From: DYCT01 sp051875715
GTDB taxonomy: Bacteria > Bacteroidota > Bacteroidia > Bacteroidales > Bacteroidaceae
Assembly (NCBI GenBank): GCA_051875715.1
Contig: JBJEHD010000009.1
Location: 1 to 64,000 of the forward strand
Length of the DNA stretch: 64,000 nt
Direction: 5' to 3'
Of this stretch, positions 18,663 through 26,621 are shown one piece after another. Within the stretch, counting starts at the first letter, position 1. Every line of letters begins with the position of its first letter. Both the position numbers and the translations under genes were made by a program. The notes under the pieces are model-generated. The model searched no databases and was not told the DNA's origin. It saw nothing but the letters and a program-made list of their open reading frames with translations.

Positions 18663-20054
18663 TCATTCGTTCATGATGGCTTCCACCTCTTTCACTGTGA
18701 TGGGGATGCGTTTCTCGCCCAGGAAGCGCGAGCCGGTAGCCGTGATGAGGATGTCGTCTTCCAGCCGGATGCCGCCGAAATCCTTGTAGCGTTCGATGGC
18801 ATCGTAGCAAAGGAAGTCGGTGTGCATGCGTTCGGCCCTCCACTTGTCGATGAGCGCGGGGATGAAGTAGCAACCGGGTTCGTCGGTGATGACAAAGCCT
18901 TCTTGCAGCCTGCGACCCATGCGCAGCGATGCGGTGCCGAACTGGGGGATGGGGCGCACCTCGTCGTCGTAGCCCACGTAAATCTGACCCAGGTCTTCCA
19001 TGTCGTGCACGTCAAGACCCATCATGTGGCCCAATCCGTGCGGCATGAACAAGGCATGTGCACCGGCGGCCACAGCCTCCTCCACGTCGCCCTTCATCAG
19101 GCCCAGGTCCTTCAGACCGGCTGCCAACACCTTGCACACCTCCAGGTGTACCTGCTGGTAGGTTCGTCCGGGACGGGCCTCATCGATGGTCTTGTCGTGG
19201 CAGGCCAGCACGACCTCATAAACATCGCGCTGTCGGCTCGAGAAGCGACCACCCACGGGGATGGTACGGGTGAAGTCCGAGCAGTAGTTGTTGACGTTTT
19301 CGGCGCCAGCGTCGGTCAGCATCAGCCGGCCAGGGGTCAACAGTTGGCTGTGGTCGTGATTGTGGAGGGTTTCTCCGTTCTGCGAAAGGATGGTGGCAAA
19401 CGAGGTCATGCTGCCATACGAAGCAGCGATGCCGTCCAGCACGCCGGCAATGTATTGTTCCTTCACGCCGGGCTTGCAGAGGCGCATAGCGGCCGTATGC
19501 ATCTCGTAGCCGATGCGGCACGCGTCCTCGATTTCGGCAATCTCTTCCGGCCCTTTCACCGAGCGTAGGGCCACCACCGCCTTGATGAGTTCGACCGAGG
19601 CATACGCCTTCTGTACGGCCGGACGGATGCCCGTAAGCCGTTCCAGCAACAAGGCGTTCTCGGCCCGGTAGGGAGGCAGGAAATGGATGCGGCGCCGTTT
19701 TGCCACGGCCTCCTGCATCAAGGGTTCGAGGGCAGCCGACGGACGCGTCGTGGCCACACCCACCCGGGCGCCCTGCTGAGCGACCGAGGGTTGTGGCCCC
19801 ATCCAGATGATGTCGTCCATGTCCACATCGTCGGCAAAAAGGATTTCCTCGCCGCTCTCCGCGTCAATCAGTCCGACAAAACCGGGTCGATTCAGTCCGA
19901 AGAAGTAGAGGAACGAACTGTCCTGCCGAAACCGATACGTATTGTCCGGATAATTGGCCGGTGCTTCGACGTTGCCCGGCAGGAGGATGAGTCCCTCGCC
20001 CACCTTGTCGCGCAAGGCGGCACGGCGTTTCTGATAAATGGAAGCTTCAAACAT
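18663..20054 (-). CDS. pepP: Xaa-Pro aminopeptidase (M24B)
   Basis: A 463-residue cytosolic metallopeptidase that removes N-terminal residues preceding proline. An N-terminal creatinase-like domain (1-170) precedes the pita-bread catalytic domain. The metal ligands of the family are visible: Asp in LTDAGAENVNNYCSDFTRT (two Asp), His in HGLGHMMGLDVHD, Glu in ITDEPGCYF and Glu near the C-terminus in RLEDDILIT. First gene of the two-peptidase operon; a TATATTTG box lies upstream. Confidence 0.95.
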   Translation of the reverse strand: MFEASIYQKRRAALRDKVGEGLILLPGNVEAPANYPDNTYRFRQDSSFLYFFGLNRPGFVGLIDAESGEEILFADDVDMDDIIWMGPQPSVAQQGARVGVATTRPSAALEPLMQEAVAKRRRIHFLPPYRAENALLLERLTGIRPAVQKAYASVELIKAVVALRSVKGPEEIAEIEDACRIGYEMHTAAMRLCKPGVKEQYIAGVLDGIAASYGSMTSFATILSQNGETLHNHDHSQLLTPGRLMLTDAGAENVNNYCSDFTRTIPVGGRFSSRQRDVYEVVLACHDKTIDEARPGRTYQQVHLEVCKVLAAGLKDLGLMKGDVEEAVAAGAHALFMPHGLGHMMGLDVHDMEDLGQIYVGYDDEVRPIPQFGTASLRMGRRLQEGFVITDEPGCYFIPALIDKWRAERMHTDFLCYDAIERYKDFGGIRLEDDILITATGSRFLGEKRIPITVKEVEAIMNE

Positions 20055-20143
20055 GTCTTTTACGTTTCAAAAGTTAGTGCTTCCCGACCGTTCTACCCGC
20101 CTCCGCCGATGCATTGGCTTGCAGGACACGCAATCGGGTGACG

Positions 20144-20151
20144 CAAATATA
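20144..20151 (-). promoter_or_regulatory. -7 box of pepP
   Basis: TATATTTG on the minus strand, about 90 bases before the pepP ATG. A TTTG lies upstream, but only 14 bases away instead of 19. Confidence 0.45.
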
Positions 20152-20202
20152 CGATTTCTATTGAACAAAGTACTATCTTTACACCCCAAAAAGGAGGAAG
20201 AC

Positions 20203-21081
20203 ATGAAAGCCGGACAATGGACAATGAACAAACAGACGGGTCTCGTACTCGAAGGCGGTGGCATGCGAGGTGTATTCACCTGCGGTGTATTGGACTGCTT
20301 CATGGACCATGGCCTGCGTTTTCCCTACGCCATCGGCGTATCGGCCGGTGCGTGCAACGGGCTATCCTATATGTCGAACCAGCGCGGACGGGCCAAATAC
20401 AGCAACATCGACCTGCTGGACCGCTACCATTACATCGGTCTGCGTCACCTGCTGACCAAGCGCAACATCATGGATTTCGACCTGTTGTTCGGCGAGTTTC
20501 CCCAGCACATCCTGCCTTACGACTACGACTATTATTTCCACTCCGGCGAACGGTTCGTCATGGTGACCACCAACTGTCTGACCGGACGGGCCGACTACTG
20601 GGAGGAGAAGTCCGACCCGCAGCGACTGGTCGACATCGCCCGGGCCTCGTGCAGCCTGCCTTACGTCTGCCCCATCGTGCGCATCGACGGCGTGCCCATG
20701 CTGGACGGCGGCATTGTCGACTCCATCCCCCTTCAGCGTGCCATGTCCGACGGATATGACCGCTGTGTAGTCGTGCTTACCCGCAATCGAGGTTATCGGA
20801 AAACGGAACGGGACATCCGCGTGCCCCACTTCATCTACCGGCAGTTCCCGCGCCTGCGCGTCGCCCTGAGCAACCGCTGCCGCGTCTACAACGAACAGCT
20901 GGCGCTGGTGGAACGGATGGAAGACGAAGGACGCATCCTGGCCATCCGTCCGGAACGGCCCGTCGAGGTGGACCGCATCGAAAAAAACACCGATCGGCTA
21001 CGCGCCCTCTATGACGAGGGGTATGCGTGCGCCGACCGGCTGTTCCAATGTTCCGTATTGCCTTCGAGGCATCAGAAGTAG
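20203..21081 (+). CDS. Patatin-like phospholipase
   Basis: A 292-residue acyl hydrolase of the patatin family (RssA/YjjU-like bacterial group). It has the oxyanion motif GGGMRG (18-23), the nucleophile serine S47 in GVSAGA and the dyad aspartate in LDGGIVDSIP. The YjjU-like features are the C-terminal region with RNRGYRK and RPERPVEVDRIEKN. This ATG is preceded by AAGGAGG five bases upstream, one of the few real Shine-Dalgarno sequences in the window, and so fixes the start. It converges with, and overlaps by 10 bases, the gene ending at 21072. Confidence 0.9.
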   Translation: MKAGQWTMNKQTGLVLEGGGMRGVFTCGVLDCFMDHGLRFPYAIGVSAGACNGLSYMSNQRGRAKYSNIDLLDRYHYIGLRHLLTKRNIMDFDLLFGEFPQHILPYDYDYYFHSGERFVMVTTNCLTGRADYWEEKSDPQRLVDIARASCSLPYVCPIVRIDGVPMLDGGIVDSIPLQRAMSDGYDRCVVVLTRNRGYRKTERDIRVPHFIYRQFPRLRVALSNRCRVYNEQLALVERMEDEGRILAIRPERPVEVDRIEKNTDRLRALYDEGYACADRLFQCSVLPSRHQK

Positions 21082-21560
21082 AAGCCGAAGCCCAACTTGA
21101 GGCCCACCTTGCTGTAGTCCTTGTGATGCAGGAGGCTCTGGTCGTAGTAGATGGCAGGTTCCAGCGTCACCGTACGACTCAAGAAGAACGCATAACCCAC
21201 TTCCGCACCGAGGCCGAAGTCGCTCCGTTCCGCTGCTTCCTTACCCAGCAGGCCATAATGTAGGCCAAGGCCCAGGAAGATGCCCACCCGGTCGAAATAG
21301 TAACGTCCGCCCACGCCCAGACGGGTGTGGTTCAGCATCCGCTTTCCGTAGTCGCCCCCGACGCGCACCAGCAAGGCCGTATTGTCGGTGAGGAAATTGC
21401 CCACCTGCGCATCGAAACCGAAACGCGTTTTCTCACTTCCGCTATACGACAGGCCAAGGCCCGTCAGCGAGGTATTCACAAACCACTTGTTTTTCTCGAA
21501 CTGTGCCTGTGCGCCCACGGCCAGCAGCAGCAAGAGCATGCACATAACTGTTTTCTTCAT
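21072..21560 (-). CDS. Small outer-membrane beta-barrel-like protein
   Basis: A 162-residue protein with a signal peptide (MKKTVMCMLLLLLAVGAQAQ) and alternating hydrophobic beta strands rich in Gly and aromatic residues. It ends in KLGFGFYF, the terminal phenylalanine typical of outer-membrane barrels (OmpW/OmpX-size, about eight strands). No enzyme motif. Third gene of the cstA operon, 16 bases behind the small membrane protein. Confidence 0.75.
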   Translation of the reverse strand: MKKTVMCMLLLLLAVGAQAQFEKNKWFVNTSLTGLGLSYSGSEKTRFGFDAQVGNFLTDNTALLVRVGGDYGKRMLNHTRLGVGGRYYFDRVGIFLGLGLHYGLLGKEAAERSDFGLGAEVGYAFFLSRTVTLEPAIYYDQSLLHHKDYSKVGLKLGFGFYF

Positions 21561-21576
21561 CGTTCTGTTTCCTTTC

Positions 21577-21831
21577 TTATTTTTGGGGTTGATTTTGTTC
21601 TCGTCTCTTCTTGTCCGCCTCGGCGATGTCGCGTTCGCGTTCGGCCGCCAGCCGTTCTTTCCGCCGCAGCACGAACCAAAGTAACGCCACGATGACATAG
21701 GCTCCAAACACCGTGAGTTTCTTTTCCATATCGCCCGTCTGCGTGTTGCGGGGCAGGAAATAGACGGCCATCGCCGTCACATACACCAGCAGCAGGCTGA
21801 TGAGCCAGGTCGATTTCTTGAGTTTCTTCAT
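21577..21831 (-). CDS. Small two-helix membrane protein
   Basis: An 84-residue protein with hydrophobic helices at about 8-27 and 40-58, followed by a highly charged tail (RRKERLAAERERDIAEADKK). Its ATG overlaps the cstA stop codon (ATGA), so translation is coupled to cstA. In enterobacteria the small YbdD protein follows cstA; this one is not a sequence match I can see, but the position suggests a CstA accessory role. Confidence 0.7.
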   Translation of the reverse strand: MKKLKKSTWLISLLLVYVTAMAVYFLPRNTQTGDMEKKLTVFGAYVIVALLWFVLRRKERLAAERERDIAEADKKRREQNQPQK

Positions 21832-23234
21832 CTGTTCCTCCTTTGTTTGTTAAACCAGGTTGCAAAATACGCCGCAGCCGCCACCGTGCAGAGCCCACCG
21901 ATGCCGTACGACAGCCAGGGAGCCAGCCTAAGCCCCTCGGGGGCGATGCATATATAAGTGCTGCACACGGCCGTCATGAACAAGGCGGGCAGCAGAGTAA
22001 TCCAGCAGTTCTTGCCTTCGCGCACCAGATAGACCGTGGCGGCCCAAAGGGTGAAAACGGCCAGTGTCTGGTTGCACCACGCAAAATAGCGCCACAACAC
22101 GTCGAAGTGGATTTGCATCAACGCCAGGCCGGCGGCGAACAAGGGGACGGATATGGCCAGCCGACGCCAGATCTTCTTCTGGTCGACGTGCAGAAAGTCC
22201 GCCACGATGAGCCGGGCCGAACGGAAGGCCGTGTCGCCGGACGTGATAGGGGCAGCCACCACGCCAAACAAGGCCAGCAAGGCGCCCACGCCTCCCAGCC
22301 ACTGGCCGGCAATGTCGTTCACCACCACGGCGGCGTTCTGTTCGTCCATCCCATGCTGACCAAAAAAGTAAGTGGCCGCAGCGGCCCATATCAAGGCCAC
22401 GATGCCTTCGGCTATCATGGCGCCGTAGAACACCGGTCGGCCGTATCGTTCGTTTTTCATGCACCGTGCCATCATGGGCGACTGCGTGGCATGAAACCCG
22501 GAGATGGCACCGCAAGCGATGGACACGAACATCATCGGGAAGACGGGCACCCCGTCAGGGTGCTGGCTGGACAACGCACCGGCATCCGTCAGTTCGGGCA
22601 GAGCTGGCCAATGCCACAGCAGCATCGCTCCGATGCCCACCGCCATGAACAGCAAGGCAAACGCAAACAACGGATAGACGCGGCCGATGACCTTGTCAAC
22701 AGGCAGGAAGGTGGCTATCACATAATAGGCGAAAATCAGCGCGGCCCACACGGTGAAGCCCCACGTGTCCGGCGTCAGGTTGGCCAACAATTTGGCCGGA
22801 CCGGCCACAAACACCACACCCACCAGGACCAACAGCAGCACCGAAAACACACGCAGCACCTGACGCAAACTGCCGCCCAGGTAGCATCCCACCAGTTCGG
22901 GCAGGCTGGCACCCCCGTGGCGCACAGAGAGCATGCCGGAGAGATAGTCGTGGACCGCTCCGGCAAAGATGCTGCCGAACACAATCCACAAGTAGGAGGC
23001 CACGCCAAACTTCGCCCCCATGATGGCGCCGAATATCGGTCCCAATCCGGCAATGTTCAAGAACTGAATCATGAACACCTTCCACGTGGGCATGGCCACA
23101 TAGTCCACACCGTCGGCCATCGCCTCAGCGGGCACCTTCCGCCCGGCATCGGGCGCGAACAAGCGCTCCACAACCCTACCGTACACAAAGTAGCCGGCCA
23201 CCAAACAGACCAGCGCGACCAGAAATGTTATCAT
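21828..23234 (-). CDS. cstA: Carbon starvation protein CstA, short form
   Basis: A 468-residue polytopic inner-membrane transporter of the CstA family, linked in other bacteria to peptide or pyruvate uptake during carbon limitation. The family core IAGLGPIFGAIMGAKFG near 60-78, HDYLSGMLSVRHGGASLPEL and the GFHATQSPMMARCM segment are intact. It is much shorter than E. coli CstA (about 700), as is common in Bacteroidota. First gene of a three-gene operon with a complete promoter upstream. Confidence 0.93.
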   Translation of the reverse strand: MITFLVALVCLVAGYFVYGRVVERLFAPDAGRKVPAEAMADGVDYVAMPTWKVFMIQFLNIAGLGPIFGAIMGAKFGVASYLWIVFGSIFAGAVHDYLSGMLSVRHGGASLPELVGCYLGGSLRQVLRVFSVLLLVLVGVVFVAGPAKLLANLTPDTWGFTVWAALIFAYYVIATFLPVDKVIGRVYPLFAFALLFMAVGIGAMLLWHWPALPELTDAGALSSQHPDGVPVFPMMFVSIACGAISGFHATQSPMMARCMKNERYGRPVFYGAMIAEGIVALIWAAAATYFFGQHGMDEQNAAVVVNDIAGQWLGGVGALLALFGVVAAPITSGDTAFRSARLIVADFLHVDQKKIWRRLAISVPLFAAGLALMQIHFDVLWRYFAWCNQTLAVFTLWAATVYLVREGKNCWITLLPALFMTAVCSTYICIAPEGLRLAPWLSYGIGGLCTVAAAAYFATWFNKQRRNR

Positions 23235-23256
23235 ACGTCCCTACTTGTTTTTCCTG

Positions 23257-23287
23257 CAAAGATAGGCTTTTTCGGAAGGAAGACAAA
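23257..23287 (-). promoter_or_regulatory. Full sigma-ABfr-type promoter of cstA
   Basis: On the minus strand TTTG (23287-23284), exactly 19 bases, then TATCTTTG (23264-23257). This matches the Bacteroidota -33/-7 consensus in sequence and spacing. It lies 23 bases before the cstA ATG. Confidence 0.85.
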
Positions 23288-23360
23288 TTTGTAGAACTTT
23301 TTTGCATAAATTGGAAAGCATACGGGGAAAAAACAGTAAAATCAGTCATAGTCAGGGAGC

Positions 23361-23444
23361 ATACCCTCTCAGGCTCAAGAGGGTACTCACACGAAGCCAC
23401 GAGGGTACTCGCATCGGCCCGCGAGGGTATCTACTCCGGAGCTC
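23361..23444. repeat. 22-bp periodic GAGGGTACTC array
   Basis: Units begin at 23379, 23401 and 23423 with GAGGGTACTC (third GAGGGTATCT), exactly 22 bases apart. They are preceded by an inverted half unit (ATACCCTCTC at about 23370) that can fold on the first unit. The array lies in the divergent gap between cstA and the GHL10 gene, beyond the cstA promoter. The rest of 23445-23631 shows no other feature. Confidence 0.85.
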
Positions 23445-23631
23445 GTAGACAGTCGGCCCGGAAGGCGGGGCAGGCCAAACTGCAAGCAAAGGCATCCACT
23501 GGCAACATGTATATAAATAGGAGAGAACATAGACCCGTCCGATAAAAAAGGCAAAAAAACAGCACACAGGCAAAAGAGGATAGCCCGATTTGACCTATCT
23601 TCGCCCTGCAAAACCAAATCCAAGGACAAGA

Positions 23632-25302
23632 ATGAACGCACGCCGACTATGGATGGGCCTGCTGCTGGCCCTGACCGCCTTCGCCTACGCTTCCGCACAA
23701 CCCAAGCGGGAGATGCGGGCCGTATGGGTGGCGACGGTGTACGGGCTGGACTGGCCTTCGTGTCCGGCCCGAACGGACCGTGACATGCGCTGCCAGCAGG
23801 ACGAATTACGACGGTTGCTGGACCGCTGCGTCGAAGCAAACCTGAACACCGTGATGCTACAGGTGCGTCTGCGAGGTGATGTGGCCTACCGCTCTGACCT
23901 CGAATCTCCGGCCGAATGCTTCGACCCGAAAGGAAGCGGCCGGATGGCCTACGACCCGTTGGCCTTCGCCATCGACGAATGTCACCGACGCGGACTGGAA
24001 CTGCACGCCTGGATGGTAACGATGCCGCTGGGTTCGGACCGCCTCGTTCGGCGACAGGGGAACCGTTCGATAGTACGCCGGAGGCCGGGCCTCTGCATCC
24101 ACCACCGTGGAGAATGGTTTCTCAACCCCGGCGAGCCGGCCGCACGCGACTATCTGACTCGCCTGGTCACGGAGGTGGCAGAACGATACGACGTGGACGG
24201 CATCCACCTGGACTACATCCGATACCCGGACCAACCACAAGGCTTCGGCGACGGCCGCACCTACCGCACTTACGGACAGGGACAGACGATAGCCGACTGG
24301 CGGCGCGGAAACCTGACGGCACTGGTGGAAAGCATCGCCCTTGCCGTACGGAGCCGCAAACCCTGGCTGAAACTGACGTGCGCCACCGTGGGCCGACGGG
24401 CCGACGGCACATGGAACGCCTACCACACCGTCTACCAAGACGCCGAACGCTGGCTGCGCGAGGGATGGGTGGACGGCGTGACCCCCATGCTGTACGTACG
24501 CGACGAGGCCTTCTTCGGCCCGGCCTTCGACTGGCTGGCACACCGCCACGACGGATGGATGATACCCGGGCTGGGGCTCTACCGTCTGGACCCCAAAGAT
24601 GCCGACTGGGAAACTGCCGACATCGAGCGGCAGATACACACGGCCCGCCTGTCCGGCATGGACGGCCAAGCCCTCTACCGCGCACGCTATCTGGCAAATG
24701 ACGTCAAAGGCATACACCGACGCCTGGCGACCGACCTTTACGCCTGTCCGGCCCTGCCGCCTGCCACGCCGCGTGCAAGCATCAACTCCCCGCTGCCACC
24801 ACACTGCCTGCGTGTCGATGACGATGGTACAACGACACGCCTGACCTGGAAACCGAGCCCCACCTCGGCCGAACGGGAGGTGCGCTACGTGGTTTACGCC
24901 TCGGACACATGGCCCGTCCCGACCCACGAAGCCTCCTGCATCGTCAGCACGCACGTCGGCGCGCCCGCCTATACCCACCGATACATCTACCCCACACAGC
25001 GCCGCCGTTTCTATGCCGTAAGCACCTTCGACCGCTACGGCCAGGAGAGCGAGCCCTTGCAGCAACTCCAGCCCGCTACGCAAGCACTGGCCGCCCGGAC
25101 GGGCGGAGAGTTGCACCTTCCTGCCGCACCGGAAGCCCGGACAGTGATTATCACGGACGTATGCGGCCTCGTCAAGGCCCGGATGCCCTACGCCCCCGTC
25201 CTGCACCTGCCGGCCTCGCTGCCCGCAGGCTGCTACCGTCTGCTGCTGACCGGCCGCGACGGCACACACCTGACCGTGCAAACCTGCATCCTGACCCATT
25301 GA
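23632..25302 (+). CDS. Exported GHL10-type glycoside hydrolase (YngK/DUF187 family)
   Basis: A 556-residue protein. Signal peptide 1-22 is followed by a TIM-barrel of the glycosyl-hydrolase-like GHL10/DUF187 family: REMRAVWVATVYGLDWP at the barrel start, LNTVMLQVRLRGD, and the conserved VDGIHLDYIRYP with probable catalytic acids. The C-terminal 150 residues look like a fibronectin-III-type beta domain (RLTWKPSPTSAEREVRYVVY). Members are found near peptidoglycan or polysaccharide genes, but the substrate here cannot be told. Start chosen for the signal peptide. Confidence 0.88.
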   Translation: MNARRLWMGLLLALTAFAYASAQPKREMRAVWVATVYGLDWPSCPARTDRDMRCQQDELRRLLDRCVEANLNTVMLQVRLRGDVAYRSDLESPAECFDPKGSGRMAYDPLAFAIDECHRRGLELHAWMVTMPLGSDRLVRRQGNRSIVRRRPGLCIHHRGEWFLNPGEPAARDYLTRLVTEVAERYDVDGIHLDYIRYPDQPQGFGDGRTYRTYGQGQTIADWRRGNLTALVESIALAVRSRKPWLKLTCATVGRRADGTWNAYHTVYQDAERWLREGWVDGVTPMLYVRDEAFFGPAFDWLAHRHDGWMIPGLGLYRLDPKDADWETADIERQIHTARLSGMDGQALYRARYLANDVKGIHRRLATDLYACPALPPATPRASINSPLPPHCLRVDDDGTTTRLTWKPSPTSAEREVRYVVYASDTWPVPTHEASCIVSTHVGAPAYTHRYIYPTQRRRFYAVSTFDRYGQESEPLQQLQPATQALAARTGGELHLPAAPEARTVIITDVCGLVKARMPYAPVLHLPASLPAGCYRLLLTGRDGTHLTVQTCILTH

Positions 25303-25343
25303 ACAGCAGCGGTGAATTTCCATGTATATTTTGTCATGTCCAG

Positions 25344-25374
25344 TTTGCAATTTGAGGAAATGTCGTTATATTTG
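25344..25374 (+). promoter_or_regulatory. Full sigma-ABfr-type promoter of the AAA ATPase
   Basis: TTTG (25344-25347), 19 bases, TATATTTG (25367-25374): an exact consensus match in both boxes and spacing. The ATG lies 23 bases downstream. Confidence 0.85.
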
Positions 25375-25397
25375 CACACAATTATAACCCCAATACG

Positions 25398-26576
25398 ATG
25401 GAAGCATTCTTCAGAACACACAATTACCTGGTTGAGCATACGGATGCACCCGTACGTCGCAACCTGATGGACGAAGTGGACTGGAATGACCGCCTCATCG
25501 GAATCAAGGGTACACGAGGTGTGGGAAAGACCACCTTCCTCCTGCAATATGCCAAAGAAAAGTTCGGGACAGATCGTTCGTGCCTCTTCATCAACATGAA
25601 CAACTTCTATTTCTCGGAGCATTCCATCGTGGACTTTGCCTACGAGTTTCAGAAGAACGGGGGCAAGGTGTTGCTCATCGACCAGGTGTTCAAGCATCCG
25701 AACTGGAGCCGCGAACTGCGCATGTGCTACGACCGCTTTCCGAACCTGAAAATCGTATTCACGGGGTCGTCCGTCATGCGGCTGAAAGAAGAAAACATCG
25801 AACTGTCCGGCATCGTACGCTCGTACAACCTGCGGGGCTTCTCCTTCCGCGAATTCCTCAACCTGCAGACGGGAAACCATTTCGCCCCCTACACGCTGGA
25901 GGACATCCTGCGCCACCACGAACAAATCGTCAAGGAAATCCTGCCGAAAGCCAAACCGCTGGACCACTTCCAGGACTACCTGCACCACGGGTTCTACCCC
26001 TTCTTTCTGGAGAAACGGAACTTCTCGGAGAACCTGCTCAAGACGATGAACATGATGGTGGAAGTGGACATCCTGCTCATCAAACAAATCGAACTGAAAT
26101 ACCTCTCGAAGATAAAGAAACTACTCTACCTGCTGGCGGTGGACGGCCCGGTGGCCCCGAACGTAAGCCAACTGGCCGCCGACATCCAGACCTCGCGCGC
26201 CACGGTGATGAACTACATCAAATACCTGCGCGACGCACGACTCATCAACATGGTGTACCCCAAAGGAGAGGAGTTCCCCAAAAAACCGGCCAAAATCATG
26301 ATGCACAACACCAACCTGATGTATTCCATCTATCCGGTCAAGGTGGACGTGCAGGACGTGCTGGAGACCTTCTTCCTCAACACGCTCTACAAAGACCACC
26401 GGCTGAACAAGGGCGACAAGGGAACGTCGTTCCTGGTGGACGAACACATCCCCTTCCGCATCTGCGCCGAGGGATTCCGGCCGAAAAACAACCCCAACAT
26501 GGTCTATGCCCTGCAGAAGGCCGAGGTGGGCCACGGGAACCAAATCCCGCTATGGTTGTTTGGTTTCCTCTATTAG
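25398..26576 (+). CDS. AAA_14/DUF4143-type ATPase with altered Walker B
   Basis: A 392-residue ATP-binding protein of the AAA_14 plus DUF4143 type common in Bacteroidota. Walker A is GTRGVGKTT (38-46). The sensor-1 region VFTGSSVMRL is present. A winged-helix-like segment (VSQLAADIQTSRATVMNYIK) precedes the C-terminal nuclease-like DUF4143 region. Walker B reads KVLLIDQVF with Gln at position 96, where the family normally has the catalytic Glu (usually LxIDEVxK). ATP binding without efficient hydrolysis is therefore possible. Function of the family is not settled. nifJ begins 45 bases downstream with no terminator between, so some read-through is likely. Confidence 0.85.
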   Translation: MEAFFRTHNYLVEHTDAPVRRNLMDEVDWNDRLIGIKGTRGVGKTTFLLQYAKEKFGTDRSCLFINMNNFYFSEHSIVDFAYEFQKNGGKVLLIDQVFKHPNWSRELRMCYDRFPNLKIVFTGSSVMRLKEENIELSGIVRSYNLRGFSFREFLNLQTGNHFAPYTLEDILRHHEQIVKEILPKAKPLDHFQDYLHHGFYPFFLEKRNFSENLLKTMNMMVEVDILLIKQIELKYLSKIKKLLYLLAVDGPVAPNVSQLAADIQTSRATVMNYIKYLRDARLINMVYPKGEEFPKKPAKIMMHNTNLMYSIYPVKVDVQDVLETFFLNTLYKDHRLNKGDKGTSFLVDEHIPFRICAEGFRPKNNPNMVYALQKAEVGHGNQIPLWLFGFLY

Positions 26577-26621
26577 AATGAATTAACGTGTTTTAATTAC
26601 TTATTTATTAACAACAAAATT

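Noticed and set aside
21072..21081. Frameshift or error suggested by overlapping gene ends
   Set aside because: The patatin and barrel genes are convergent and both endings are natural; a 10-base tail overlap is common.
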